The notes: a model not told the origin generated them from the sequence alone. A DNA stretch of 64,000 nt from Rhizobiaceae bacterium (GCA_023953845.1 JAMLJC010000001.1:4431327-4495326), one strand, 5' to 3'; shown: positions 52,871 to 62,574, counted from the stretch's first letter. Program-made: numbers and translations.

Positions 52871-53977
52871 CTATGCGTTTTCCGCGCCGGATTCAAACAC
52901 AAGTACGTCAGAAGGACGCAAGCTTAGCCAGATATCTCGTGCATGAGGCGACAAGGCGCCGCACCTGACCCTCGCCCTGACCGGAACTTCCGCACCGGAA
53001 ACCGCCAGTTCAAGCTGCTCGACCACCCCCAGATAGCGCCGGGAGATGATGCGCGCCTGCGTCTGGCCGGCGCTCTCGCTGAAATCGAAACCGGAGGTGC
53101 GCACCGCGACGGAAAGCGCCGTGCCGTCCGCGAAGCCTGCCGCGGCGACGCGACCGACCGGTATATCCACCATGTCCTCCTGCGCGCGGCCCGAAAAAAG
53201 GTTGAGCTCGGAGAAGAAGCCGGCGGCGAACAGGCTCACGGGGTTGAGATAGAGTTCCTGCGCCGTGCCGGCCTGGACCAGCCCGCCCTCCTTGAGCAGC
53301 GCGATGCGGTCGCCCATGCGCATCGCCTCCTCGGCATCGTGCGTGACGACGATCGCGGTGGCCCTGCTCTGGCGCAGAACCTCCAGCGTTTCGGCGCGCA
53401 CGGTGTCCTTGAGCCGCGAATCGAGGCCGGAGAAAGGCTCGTCCATCAAAAGCACGGCTGGCCGCGGCGCCAGCGCGCGGGCCAGCGCCACGCGCTGCTG
53501 CTCGCCGCCGGAAAGCACATGTGGATAGGATTTGGCGTAATGCTCCAGCCCGACGCGGGCGAGCGCGATCATGGCTTCCTCGCGCGCTTCTTCGCGGGAA
53601 AGCGCCGTCAGCCCGAAACGGACGTTATCCAGGATGGTCAGATGCGGAAAGAGCGCGAAATCCTGAAAGACCAGGCCGACGGACCGCTTTTCCGGCGGCA
53701 GGAAGACGGACGGCCCCGCGATCTCGCGGCCGTTCAGAACCAGGCGGCCGGATTTCTGCGCCTCGATCCCGGCTGCGATGCGCAGCAGCGTGGTCTTGCC
53801 GGAACCCGACGGCCCGAGCAGGCACAGCACTTCCCCCGGCTCGGCCGTCAGCGATATGTCCCGCAGGGTCACGGCGGAGGGGCCGTAATCATGGCTGATG
53901 TTCTGGAATTCGAGGCGAGCGGCGAAGGTGACGCTTGTCGTCACGCGCGCGACCGCCTGCCCGCCTTGCTGCTGCAC
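52871..53977 (-). CDS. Orphan ABC transporter ATPase (Fe3+/polyamine type)
   Basis: 368-residue ATP-binding subunit. The nucleotide-binding domain has Walker A GPSGSGKTT (about residues 55-63), Q-loop VFQDFALFPHL, signature LSGGEQQRVALARAL (about 155-169), Walker B VLLMDEPFSGLD and the switch His in VVTHDAEEAM. The C-terminal ~110 residues are a TOBE-like regulatory domain, placing it with the AfuC/FbpC/PotA importers. No permease or binding-protein gene lies beside it, so its partner is elsewhere. It sits 27 bases after scpB and before tatA. Confidence 0.88.
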   Translation of the reverse strand: MQQQGGQAVARVTTSVTFAARLEFQNISHDYGPSAVTLRDISLTAEPGEVLCLLGPSGSGKTTLLRIAAGIEAQKSGRLVLNGREIAGPSVFLPPEKRSVGLVFQDFALFPHLTILDNVRFGLTALSREEAREEAMIALARVGLEHYAKSYPHVLSGGEQQRVALARALAPRPAVLLMDEPFSGLDSRLKDTVRAETLEVLRQSRATAIVVTHDAEEAMRMGDRIALLKEGGLVQAGTAQELYLNPVSLFAAGFFSELNLFSGRAQEDMVDIPVGRVAAAGFADGTALSVAVRTSGFDFSESAGQTQARIISRRYLGVVEQLELAVSGAEVPVRARVRCGALSPHARDIWLSLRPSDVLVFESGAENA

Positions 53978-54004
53978 CCGATGGAACTCCTTTACGGAAT
54001 CGGG

Positions 54005-54739
54005 TCAATCATCCTGCGGGCGGGGTGTCAACAGACCAAGCTCTTCGAGGTCGATGTCGGTGAGCGGGTCCTCTTCCTCAGTCAGCGCGTCGGGATCGGA
54101 CGGCGGCAGGGGTACGGAGAAGTTCGCCGGCATGCGCGCGGACAGCAGGCCCGCCCCCTTCAGTTCCTCGATGCCCGGCAGATCGCGGATTTCCTCAAGC
54201 TGGAAATGATCGAGGAAGGCGTCCGTCGTGCCGTAGGTGACCGGACGGCCGGGCGTCTTGCGGCGTCCGCGCATGCGGACCCACTCGGTCTCCAGAAGCG
54301 TGTCGAGCGTGCCCTTTGACGTCTCCACGCCACGGATCTCCTCGATCTCGGCGCGGGTGACCGGCTGATGGTAGGCGATGATGGCCAGTACCTCCAGCGC
54401 CGCGCGTGACAGCTTCTTCTGCTGGACCGTGTCGCGCGTCATCAGGAAGGCGAGGTCGCCGGCCGTGCGGAACGCCCATGCGTCGCCGACCTTGACGAGG
54501 TTGACGCCCCGGCGCGCATAGACCGCCTGCAGATCGGCCAGCACCGCCGGCAGATTCAGGTCGGCCGGCAGGCGCGCCGCGAGCGCCTTCTCGCTCACCG
54601 GTTCGGCGCTGGCGAAGATGATGGCCTCGGCCATCCTGACCGCCTCGGCGAGCATCATCCGCTCGGCGGGATTCTCGACGGCGCGGTCCTCGGCCGAGCC
54701 GAAAAGCGACACGATGGCCGCGGTGCCAGTCTCGCTCAT
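54005..54739 (-). CDS. scpB: Segregation and condensation protein B
   Basis: Winged-helix subunit of the SMC-ScpAB condensin that compacts and segregates the chromosome. The 244-residue protein has two winged-helix domains; family blocks are RMAEAIIFASAEPVSEKALAARLP (about residues 32-55), LSRAALEVLAIIAYHQPVTRAEIEEIRGV (about 109-137) and RKTPGRPVTYGTTDAFLDHFQL (about 155-176). A C-terminal acidic tail (about 205-235) is common in alphaproteobacteria. Its start overlaps the scpA stop (ATGA). Confidence 0.95.
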   Translation of the reverse strand: MSETGTAAIVSLFGSAEDRAVENPAERMMLAEAVRMAEAIIFASAEPVSEKALAARLPADLNLPAVLADLQAVYARRGVNLVKVGDAWAFRTAGDLAFLMTRDTVQQKKLSRAALEVLAIIAYHQPVTRAEIEEIRGVETSKGTLDTLLETEWVRMRGRRKTPGRPVTYGTTDAFLDHFQLEEIRDLPGIEELKGAGLLSARMPANFSVPLPPSDPDALTEEEDPLTDIDLEELGLLTPRPQDD

Positions 54740-55578
54740 CGCGCCACCTCTGCAAGCTTCGCCGCGCTTGGTCTGCCGCGCATATAGATCGGCGCGAAGG
54801 GTTCCATCTGCCGCATTTCGATCGCACCCTCGCGCACCAGTTCGAGGCTTGCCGCGAAGGAACTGGCGACCGCCGTCGCCCGCTCTCGCGGCGAGGCCAG
54901 ATAATCGATCAAAAAACTGTCCAGAGCCGCCCAGTCATCGACGGAGCCGACAAGCCGCATCAGAATGTCCCGCGCCTGCTTCAGCGTCCAGATGCCGGGG
55001 CGCGAGATCGTCACGTTCGCCGCCGCGCGCTTCTGGCGCTGCGCGGCATAGGCGCTGAGCAGGTCGTAGAGGGTCGCCGAATACTCGTTGCGCTTCTCGA
55101 CGATGACCAGTTCGGGCATGCCGCGCGCGAAGACGTCGCGGCCGAGCCGGTTGCGGTTGACGAGGCGCGATGCCGCGTCGCGCATCGCCTCAAGCCGCTT
55201 GAGCCGGAATTGAAGCACAGCCGCCAGTTCCTCGCCGCTTTCGCCTTCCTCACCCGGTTGTTTCGGGATCAGCAGCTTCGACTTCAGGAAGGCGAGCCAT
55301 GCGGCCATCACCAGATAATCGGCGGCGAGTTCGAGGCGGAGCGCCCTCACCTTCTCTACGAAGGCGAGATACTGCTCGGCCAGCGCCAGCACGGAGATGC
55401 GCGCCAGATCGACCTTCTGGTTGCGGGCAAGATGCAGCAGGAGATCGAGCGGACCTTCGAAACCGTCGACATCCACGACGAGCGAAGGCTCTCCGGTTGC
55501 GCGCGAATCGTCGTTGTCGCTCCAGAGGTCGTCCATCGGCGCGGGTCTGCCCGCTTTCGTCTCCGTGTGTGTCGCCAA
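54736..55578 (-). CDS. scpA: Segregation and condensation protein A
   Basis: Kleisin subunit of SMC-ScpAB. The protein has the ScpA N-terminal signature LVVDVDGFEGPLDLLLHLARNQKVDLARISVLALAEQYL (about residues 33-71), LAADYLVMAAWLAFLKSKLLIP (about 83-104) and a C-terminal winged-helix stretch (VASSFAASLELVREGAIEMRQMEPFAPI). The longest frame starts with TTG at 55578 behind GGAG; an ATG at 55536 would start 14 residues later, still before the conserved part. It follows nagZ by 11 bases. Confidence 0.94.
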   Translation of the reverse strand: MATHTETKAGRPAPMDDLWSDNDDSRATGEPSLVVDVDGFEGPLDLLLHLARNQKVDLARISVLALAEQYLAFVEKVRALRLELAADYLVMAAWLAFLKSKLLIPKQPGEEGESGEELAAVLQFRLKRLEAMRDAASRLVNRNRLGRDVFARGMPELVIVEKRNEYSATLYDLLSAYAAQRQKRAAANVTISRPGIWTLKQARDILMRLVGSVDDWAALDSFLIDYLASPRERATAVASSFAASLELVREGAIEMRQMEPFAPIYMRGRPSAAKLAEVAR

Positions 55579-55589
55579 TCGCTCCGCCG

Positions 55590-56609
55590 TCAGGCCACCG
55601 CCTCGAAATAGGTCGCGAACTCCGCGCGCACCAGTTGTTCCTGCTCCACGTCACGCATGGTGATCGCGGCAAGCGCCCGGTTCGCCCGCTCCAGCGACTT
55701 GCCGGCAAGCGGCTTCACCCGAGAGACGATGCCCTTCATCTCCTCCATGACGCCGTTGCAGTGAAGGACCATGTCGCAGCCGGCCGCAAGGATCGCCGCC
55801 GCCTTTTCGGGGAAATCCCCAGAAAGCGCCTTCATCGACGTGTCATCGCTCATGAGAAGGCCGTCGAAGCCGATCTCGCCCCGCACGATCTCCTCTACAA
55901 CCTTTGCGGAAGTGGTCGCCGGGTTGTTCGGATCGATGGCGCTGTAGACGACATGCGCGGTCATCGCCATCGGGAGGTCCTTCAGCGCCTTGAAGGGCGC
56001 GAAGTCATGCGCGCGAAGCTCTTCGATCGACGTATCGACCGTCGGCAGTTCGAAATGGGTATCGGAGAATGCCCGGCCGTGTCCGGGAATGTGCTTCATC
56101 ACCGGCAGAACGCCGCCGGACATCAGCCCTTCAGCCGCCGCCCGTCCCAACACCATCACGCTTTCCGGGTCCTTGCCGTAGGCGCGGGTGCCGATCACGT
56201 CGCTCGCGCCCTCGATCGGCACGTCGAGCACCGGCAGGCAGTCCGCATTGATGCCGAAACGCAGGAGATCGAAGGCGTGCAGGCGCGCGAGCAGCCAGGC
56301 CGCGCGCAGTCCCGCCTGCCTGTCCTGCCGATAAAGCGCGCCTATGGCAGAGCCGGCCGGATAGTTCGGCGCGATCGGCGGCCGCATGCGTTGAACCCTG
56401 CCGCCTTCCTGATCAATGAAGACCGGCGCGTCGGGACGTTTGACGGAATCGCGCAGGGCCGCGACGAGATCGCTGATCTGGTCGGGCTCACCTATGTTGC
56501 GGGCAAAGAGGATGAAGCCCCATGGCCGGTGATCGGCATAGAGGCTGGCTTCTTCCGGCAGGAGTTGCTTGCCCGAACATCCGAGAATAACTGTCTGTGA
56601 TTCGCTCAT
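55590..56609 (-). CDS. nagZ: Beta-N-acetylhexosaminidase NagZ
   Basis: Cytoplasmic glycoside hydrolase family 3 enzyme that removes GlcNAc from anhydro-muropeptides during cell-wall recycling. The 339-residue protein has the motif KHIPGHGRAFSDTHFELP (about residues 161-178, with the catalytic His/Asp dyad) and VFIDQEGGRVQRMRPP (about 62-77), and the nucleophile Asp in LLMSDDTSM (about 249-257). Located between a SPOR-domain protein and scpA, an order seen in many alphaproteobacteria. Confidence 0.95.
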   Translation of the reverse strand: MSESQTVILGCSGKQLLPEEASLYADHRPWGFILFARNIGEPDQISDLVAALRDSVKRPDAPVFIDQEGGRVQRMRPPIAPNYPAGSAIGALYRQDRQAGLRAAWLLARLHAFDLLRFGINADCLPVLDVPIEGASDVIGTRAYGKDPESVMVLGRAAAEGLMSGGVLPVMKHIPGHGRAFSDTHFELPTVDTSIEELRAHDFAPFKALKDLPMAMTAHVVYSAIDPNNPATTSAKVVEEIVRGEIGFDGLLMSDDTSMKALSGDFPEKAAAILAAGCDMVLHCNGVMEEMKGIVSRVKPLAGKSLERANRALAAITMRDVEQEQLVRAEFATYFEAVA

Positions 56610-56650
56610 CGCCTAGATTTAGCGCGAAGCGCCGAGCCTTGAAAGCAAAC

Positions 56651-56672
56651 GGCGCGACCCGAAGGCCGCGCC
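56651..56672 (-). terminator. Hairpin between the SPOR gene and nagZ
   Basis: On the minus strand GGCGCGGCC-TTCG-GGTCGCGCC (56672-56651) is a 9-bp stem with a UUCG tetraloop, followed by GTTTGCTTTC. It could end or weaken transcription from the SPOR gene into nagZ. Confidence 0.65.
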
Positions 56673-56697
56673 GCGCGAAGTCCGCTCTGGACCGGAA

Positions 56698-59442
56698 TTA
56701 TTTCGACACGAAGCAGTTTCCGCCTGCCGCCTTGTAGCTTTCGCAGAGCCTGATCGCCTCGCTCCGGCTTTCGGCCGGCACGCGCACCCGCCAGAAGGTG
56801 CCCTTGCCCGCGATCTCGGCCTTCACGATGCTCGCCTGCCGGCCGCCGAGAACGCTGGAATAGCGCTTTGCGAGATCGCGATAGGAAGATTGCGCGGCCG
56901 CTTCGCTCGGCTGCGATGCGATCTGCATGGACCACGAGCCCGCGGCAGGAGCGGCGGCAGCCGGAGCGACGGCCGCGACCTGTTCCGGCTTCACCTCGCC
57001 GACGATATCGACCGGCTGCTCGGCGGGACGCGACGGCGCGACCGGCACCGTCTCGGGCATCGTGGAGCGCGTTGCGGTCCGCGGCTGCCCGGCAGGCTGG
57101 GAAGTTTCCGCCGGGACCGCAGCCGTCTCGGCCGGCTGGGTGGCGCCTTCCGTGGCAGCAGCATCTGGCTGCGGCGCCGAGATCGCCGGATCGGTCAGCG
57201 AATCGGTGGCGCTGGTCGAACCTACCGTCTCAGGCTCGCCGACCATCTCTTCGCGTGGAACCAGCGTGCCGTCCGACTTGACGACCATGGTGCGCACCTT
57301 GCGCGGCGCGACGGCGACCGTCTCACCCGCAGCCGGCTGAGTCTCGTCGGCGGCAGCCGTCTGCTCGACCCGATCCTCGGACTTCGGTGGCGTATCGGCC
57401 GCGAGCTCGTCGATGTCGGCCGATTCGTCGATCGGCTGCGGCACGGCATCCGTGAAGCGTGCCGCGACGTCGACCGGCTCTTCCTCGGTCGAGATCAATG
57501 TCTGCTGTTCGGGTTTTTCCGCAGTCTGGCCGGCGGCGCGATCGAAGACGCGGCTGTCCTGGTTCGGCACAGTGATACCGCCTGGATTTTCCGGCCGGAC
57601 CTTGACCGGATCGGTGTCGGCCCTGACCAGAGCCGGTCCGCCCGAAACGCCGCCCTCGCCGCCCGACAGCGCATAGGCGCCGACCGCCCCCAGTATGGCG
57701 ATGCCGCCGACGACCGAGGCGACGATCAACCCGCGGCGGGGCGACGGCTTCTGCGGCGCATACATCTCGTCATCGAGCGCCAGTTCGTTCTCCAGATCTG
57801 GATCGACCTGGAAATCGTAGTCCTGATCCTGCTGCGCGGCCGGCTGGCGGCGCGTGATGTGGACATCCCCCTGCGCGCGACCCTGCGCGGCATAAGCTGC
57901 CGCCGCACCGACACCGGCAGACACGGCGTAGGGAGCCGCCTGGAACGCTGCTTTGCGGCTCGCGGAAACGTCGTAACCCGCCTCCAGATCGAAGTCGTCT
58001 TCGGAAACGCGGATTTCCGACGCTGCCGGCGGGGCCGGCTCGATCGCCGGTTCGCCGAAGGCGGCGGCGAGTTCGGCATCGAGATCATCGAAGGCCGGCA
58101 CGGCGTCTTCCGAATATTCGATCTCCGGAATTTCGAGATCGTCGGCGAGCGCAATCGCATCCTCAGGAACATCGACGGTTTCGATCTCGGGAACGTCCTC
58201 TGCAGCGGCGGCGGGAACGAAGGGCTCGAAATCGGATGCTTCCTGGCGCGTGACCGGCGCGGATGCCGGGCGATCGTATCCGCGCACCATCGCCGCAAGC
58301 TCAGCTATCGCGTCGTCGATCTCGGACTGGGCGGCAGCGTCCTCGGTGGGCGCTTCCTCTTCGGAAGCAGCGGCGTAGACCGGGGGATTGTCGGAAAGAT
58401 CGAAGCCGTCGTCGTCGCCCTGAAGCTCTTCCGCGCGTTCCGCATCGAAGGCTTCGCGGGCGGCAAGGCCGGGATAGGCCGGCACCGGTTCGGCAGTATC
58501 GTCCTCGTCAGCCGTGGCCTCGATATTCGCCTCGCCCGGCACGTCGAAATCGAGTTCATCCGCGAGGGCGGTGCTCAGATCATCTGAAAGACCGGCCGGC
58601 GCATCGGCATGCGGGGTATGTTCGGATTCATCGTGGGCGCGCGCTTCCATCGGCGCGGCGCTGAAGTCCATATCGACTTCGGCCATCGCAGCGTCAAAAC
58701 CATGCGCGAACGGATCGGCCTCGGCATTGACAGCCTCCGGCTCGGCAGCTTCTTCCGCATATTGCGGCTCATAGGCCCGATCGTGGTCGTCGGACCAGCC
58801 GTCATCCGCGCTCTGCATCTCGCTTTCGAAGGACGAGCCAAGTTCCTCGTCCAGATGCGCGGCCAGATCCGCTGCGTGCCCGGCGTCGTCGAAGTCCGAA
58901 TAGGCGGGCGCGGCCGGCTGCACATGCTGCGGCGCGTCGTAATCTTCTTCCAGCGCGGTTTCGGCAGGCGCCAGCGCTTCGCCCTCGTAGCCGGGCTCGG
59001 CAGCGACATACTCCGCAAAGGCTGCCTCGTCCGTGTCGGAATAGTCCGACGGCCAGTCGCCATATGCCTGCTGGTCAAGCGGCAGCGCCTCGTCGCCGGC
59101 CTGCTCCGTGGCGGCAGCGCCATAGCCCGCATCCTGACGGAACGGCGCCGAACCGACAGGCGCGCCGGCTTCTGCCAGTTCCGGCTCCATCGCGCCCATC
59201 AGCTCGCGCTCAAGGTCGATCGAAAGATCGAGATCGTCGTCGCTGAGATCGACATTCGGCGCCGCTACCTGCTGCGGCACGGCCTGCAGCGACGGCTCAG
59301 GCTGCGCGGACGCCTGCTGGGAATTTCGGAACGGCACCCTCGGGTCGAAACCCATGATCCGCGTCAGTTCCGCGAACGGATCGTCATCACTGGTCGCCAC
59401 CGGAGCCGTAGGCGTCTTTCTCAGCCAGTTTGCGTCTGCCAT
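56698..59442 (-). CDS. Large acidic SPOR-domain membrane protein
   Basis: 914-residue protein. Residues 1-~560 are cytoplasmic, very acidic and low-complexity (many Asp/Glu/Ala clusters, e.g. VDLSDDDLDLSIDLERELMG). One membrane span (RRGLIVASVVGGIAILGAVGAYALSGG, about residues 578-604) is followed by a Pro/Thr/Glu-rich periplasmic linker and a C-terminal SPOR domain (GSWSMQIASQPSEAAAQSSYRDLAKRY, starting about 835), which binds denuded peptidoglycan at division sites. The start at 59442 gives MADANWLRKTP; an upstream in-frame start would add 12 residues. Between argS and nagZ, as usual in the order. Confidence 0.88.
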   Translation of the reverse strand: MADANWLRKTPTAPVATSDDDPFAELTRIMGFDPRVPFRNSQQASAQPEPSLQAVPQQVAAPNVDLSDDDLDLSIDLERELMGAMEPELAEAGAPVGSAPFRQDAGYGAAATEQAGDEALPLDQQAYGDWPSDYSDTDEAAFAEYVAAEPGYEGEALAPAETALEEDYDAPQHVQPAAPAYSDFDDAGHAADLAAHLDEELGSSFESEMQSADDGWSDDHDRAYEPQYAEEAAEPEAVNAEADPFAHGFDAAMAEVDMDFSAAPMEARAHDESEHTPHADAPAGLSDDLSTALADELDFDVPGEANIEATADEDDTAEPVPAYPGLAAREAFDAERAEELQGDDDGFDLSDNPPVYAAASEEEAPTEDAAAQSEIDDAIAELAAMVRGYDRPASAPVTRQEASDFEPFVPAAAAEDVPEIETVDVPEDAIALADDLEIPEIEYSEDAVPAFDDLDAELAAAFGEPAIEPAPPAASEIRVSEDDFDLEAGYDVSASRKAAFQAAPYAVSAGVGAAAAYAAQGRAQGDVHITRRQPAAQQDQDYDFQVDPDLENELALDDEMYAPQKPSPRRGLIVASVVGGIAILGAVGAYALSGGEGGVSGGPALVRADTDPVKVRPENPGGITVPNQDSRVFDRAAGQTAEKPEQQTLISTEEEPVDVAARFTDAVPQPIDESADIDELAADTPPKSEDRVEQTAAADETQPAAGETVAVAPRKVRTMVVKSDGTLVPREEMVGEPETVGSTSATDSLTDPAISAPQPDAAATEGATQPAETAAVPAETSQPAGQPRTATRSTMPETVPVAPSRPAEQPVDIVGEVKPEQVAAVAPAAAAPAAGSWSMQIASQPSEAAAQSSYRDLAKRYSSVLGGRQASIVKAEIAGKGTFWRVRVPAESRSEAIRLCESYKAAGGNCFVSK

Positions 59443-59546
59443 TCTGTGTCCCACACTCGTACTCGGTTCGCACGCCAAGGACGTGGCGAAGGGTTGGCGA
59501 TCTACCAGCGCAATGTGGGCGAATGGTGGCGGTTTCCCGGCGCTTT

Positions 59547-61304
59547 CTAGCGCATCTCGGTAGGCGCATCCGCTCCGATCAGCCCGAGACCCGACGTCAG
59601 CACATCGGAAACTGCCTGCACCAGCCCTAGTCTGGCAATGCTTAGTTTATGATCGTTAACCTTAACAAAGCGTAAGTCGGGATTGTCCGTCCCGCGATTC
59701 CATTGTGCATGGAAAGCGCTCGCCAGATCATAGAGATAGAAGGCGATGCGGTGCGGCTCGTGCGAGCCCGCCGCGCCCTCGATCATGCGCGGATATTCGG
59801 CGAGCTTGCGGATCAGGGCCAGTTCGCTTTCGTCGGTCAGCAGGTCCGCCCCGGCGGCGAGGTCGCCGCGCGGAAACGCCGCCAAGCCAAGCTGTTCGCG
59901 CGCCTGCCGGAACACCGAGTGGCAGCGCGCCGAGGCGTACTGCACGTAGAAAACCGGATTGTCCTTCGACTGCTCCGTCACCTTGGCGAAGTCGAAATCG
60001 AGCGGCGCATCGCTCTTGCGATAGAGCATCATGAAGCGGATGGCGTCGCGGCCGACTTCATCGACCACGTCCCGGAGCGTGACGAACTCGCCTGCCCGCT
60101 TCGACATACGCACAGGCTCGCCGTCGCGGAAAAGCTTCACGAGCTGGCAGAGCAGGACGCTGAGATGGACACGACCACCGGTGACGGCGCGAGCGAGCGC
60201 TTCCAGCCGCTTGACATAGCCGCCATGGTCGGCGCCTAGAACGTAGATAAGCTCGTCAAATCCGCGTCTTACCTTATCTTCCAGATACGCCACATCAGCC
60301 GCGAAATAGGTGAAGGAGCCGTCCGACTTGACCAGCGGCCGGTCCATGTCGTCGCCGACGGCGGTGGAACGGAACAGCGTCTGCTCGCGATCTTCCCAGT
60401 CCTCAGGCTTCTCGCCCTTGGGCGGTGGCAGCTTGCCCTTGTAGATATGGCCCTTCATCGTCAGGTCGGCGATGGCCTTGCGGATCGCGCTCGCATTGTT
60501 CGCATGCAGCGTGCGCTCGGAGAAGAACACGTCGTGATGCACGTTGAGCAGCGCCAGGTCTTCCTTGATCATCGCCATCATGGCGTCGACCGTACGATCC
60601 TTGACGATGGCCAGCGCCTCCTCTTCCGGCATCTGCAGCAGGCTGCGCCCGAATTCCCTGGCGAGCGCTTCGCCCACGGGCTTCAGGTACTCGCCGGGAT
60701 AGAGACCGGACGGGATCTCGCCGATGTCGTCGCCCAGCGCCTCGCGATAGCGCAGCATCGCGGAGCGGCCGAGGACGTCGATCTGCGAACCGGCGTCGTT
60801 GATGACGTATTCCTTGACCACCGAATAGCCGGCGAAGGCCAGCAGGTTCGCCAGCGTGTCGCCCACCACCGCCCCGCGGCAGTGGCCGACATGCATCGGG
60901 CCGGTGGGATTGGCCGACACGTACTCTACGTTTACGCTGCGCCCGGCTCCCAGCGCCGACCGGCCGTAATCGCCTCCGGCCGCGATCACGCCACGCAGAA
61001 GGTCGTGCCAGTACGCATCGGTGAGCTTCAGATTGACGAAGCCCGGTCCTGCAACCTCCGCCGAGACCACGGCGGGATCGTTCTCCAGCGCCGCGACCAG
61101 ACGTTCGGCGAGCGCGCGCGGGTTCTGGCCGGTCGGCTTCGCCAGCACCATCGCCGCGTTGGTCGCGAGGTCGCCGTGGCTCGCATCGCGCGGCGGCTCG
61201 ACGGTGATGCGCGACAGGTCGAGCGCGCCGCCCTCTTTATCCTTTAGGCCAAGCGCCTCGATAGCCTTGCCGACCCGCGCGGTGAAATCTGCGAAAATGT
61301 TCAT
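59547..61304 (-). CDS. argS: Arginyl-tRNA synthetase
   Basis: Class I synthetase that charges tRNA-Arg. The 585-residue protein has the N-terminal Add-1 domain, the HIGH motif in NPTGPMHVGHCRGAVVGD (about residues 120-137), a KMSKS-like segment VRMSKRAGEFVTLRDVVDEVG (about 400-420) and the anticodon-binding DALR domain at the C terminus. The start at 61304 (MNIFADFTARVG) is the family standard; the longer frame upstream overlaps the 3' end of dgt. It follows dgt by 49 bases. Confidence 0.96.
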   Translation of the reverse strand: MNIFADFTARVGKAIEALGLKDKEGGALDLSRITVEPPRDASHGDLATNAAMVLAKPTGQNPRALAERLVAALENDPAVVSAEVAGPGFVNLKLTDAYWHDLLRGVIAAGGDYGRSALGAGRSVNVEYVSANPTGPMHVGHCRGAVVGDTLANLLAFAGYSVVKEYVINDAGSQIDVLGRSAMLRYREALGDDIGEIPSGLYPGEYLKPVGEALAREFGRSLLQMPEEEALAIVKDRTVDAMMAMIKEDLALLNVHHDVFFSERTLHANNASAIRKAIADLTMKGHIYKGKLPPPKGEKPEDWEDREQTLFRSTAVGDDMDRPLVKSDGSFTYFAADVAYLEDKVRRGFDELIYVLGADHGGYVKRLEALARAVTGGRVHLSVLLCQLVKLFRDGEPVRMSKRAGEFVTLRDVVDEVGRDAIRFMMLYRKSDAPLDFDFAKVTEQSKDNPVFYVQYASARCHSVFRQAREQLGLAAFPRGDLAAGADLLTDESELALIRKLAEYPRMIEGAAGSHEPHRIAFYLYDLASAFHAQWNRGTDNPDLRFVKVNDHKLSIARLGLVQAVSDVLTSGLGLIGADAPTEMR

Positions 61305-61353
61305 GGAATGTCTCTGCTGGGCGCTCTGTGCACCCGTAAACCGTGGCGTCCGC

Positions 61354-62574
61354 CTATCCCAAATCCGGCGTGTGGTCAAACAAGCGCCGGTGCTCCTTGA
61401 GAGCGTACGGGTCGGTCATGCCGGCAAGGAAATCGGCCACGTGGCGCGCCTTCACCCTGTCGTCGGCGCGGACGAGAACCTCCCGCCAGCCCTCCGGCAT
61501 CTCGCGGGGATCGGCAAAATAGACGTCGAAAAGGTCGAGCACCACCTTCTCGGCCTGCGCGCGCATCCTGAGTACATCCGGATGGCGGTAGAGGTTCTTG
61601 TAAAGGAACGCCTTCAGTTCCTTCTCGAGCTTCGCCATGTCCGGCGAGAAGGTGGCGATGGTGTACCCGGCCCTGTGTATGTCTTCCGAACTTGTCGGCG
61701 CGATGTCCGCGAGAGCGGCCTTGGCGTTGACGATGACGTCCTCCACCATCTCCGTGATCTGGCGGCGCATCAGTTCATGGCCGGTGCGCACCGGATCGAG
61801 CGCGGGATAGCGCGCCCTGACGCCGGCAAGGATGGAGCCGGGGAGCGAGACATCCTCCAGCATCTCCAGCGACAGCAGGCCTGAACGGATGCCGTCGTCT
61901 ATGTCATGCGTGTTATAGGCGATGTCGTCAGCGATGGCCGCGCATTGCGCCTCGAGGCTGGCGTGGCGATCGAGTTCGAGATCGAAAAGCTCGTTGAAAT
62001 CGCGGATCGGCTGCGGGACCGGGCCTTTCAACCCCTGCCCGGCCGCGTCGGTCAACGGGCCGTTGTGCTTCACCAGCCCTTCGAGCGTTTCCCAGGTGAG
62101 GTTCAGCCCGTCGAACTCGGCATAGCGCCGTTCCAGCTTGGTCACGATCTTCAGTGACTGGGCGTTGTGGTCGAAGCCGCCCCACGGTTTCAGCTTGAGG
62201 TCCAGCGCATCCTCGCCCGTATGGCCGAAGGGCGTATGGCCGAAATCGTGGACCAGCGCGATCGCCTCGGCGAGGTCCTCGTCGCAGGAAAGCGCGCGCG
62301 CCAGGGCACGGGCGATCTGCGCCACCTCGATCGTATGGGTGAGCCGGGTCCGATAGTGGTCGCTTTCGTGGACGAGGAAGACCTGCGTCTTGTGCTTCAG
62401 CCGGCGGAACGCGGTGGAGTGGATGATGCGGTCACGGTCGCGCTGGAACGGCGTACGTGTCGGGCTCTCGACCTCGTCGTAGAAACGGCCGCGCGACCGT
62501 GCCGGGTCGCACGCATAGGGCGCGCGCGGCCGGTAGCCGAAGCCGATATCGTTCAGACCCTTCGCTTGTTCCAA
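61354..62574 (-). CDS. dgt: dGTP triphosphohydrolase-like protein
   Basis: HD-domain enzyme that hydrolyses dNTPs to nucleosides and triphosphate. Metal ligands of the HD fold are visible: His in TRLTHTIEVAQIAR (about residues 77-90), the HD pair in AIALVHDFGHTPFGHTG (about 105-121) and the late Asp in CAAIADDIAYNTHDIDD. The C-terminal antiviral-type domain is present, and the length matches the Dgt 'type 2' group of alphaproteobacteria. The start is uncertain: conserved sequence begins near LNDIGFGYRPRAPYACDP, and a TTG at 62574 just before it is preferred over GTG at 62592 or TTG at 62667. First gene of the long minus-strand run. Confidence 0.88.
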   Translation of the reverse strand: MEQAKGLNDIGFGYRPRAPYACDPARSRGRFYDEVESPTRTPFQRDRDRIIHSTAFRRLKHKTQVFLVHESDHYRTRLTHTIEVAQIARALARALSCDEDLAEAIALVHDFGHTPFGHTGEDALDLKLKPWGGFDHNAQSLKIVTKLERRYAEFDGLNLTWETLEGLVKHNGPLTDAAGQGLKGPVPQPIRDFNELFDLELDRHASLEAQCAAIADDIAYNTHDIDDGIRSGLLSLEMLEDVSLPGSILAGVRARYPALDPVRTGHELMRRQITEMVEDVIVNAKAALADIAPTSSEDIHRAGYTIATFSPDMAKLEKELKAFLYKNLYRHPDVLRMRAQAEKVVLDLFDVYFADPREMPEGWREVLVRADDRVKARHVADFLAGMTDPYALKEHRRLFDHTPDLG

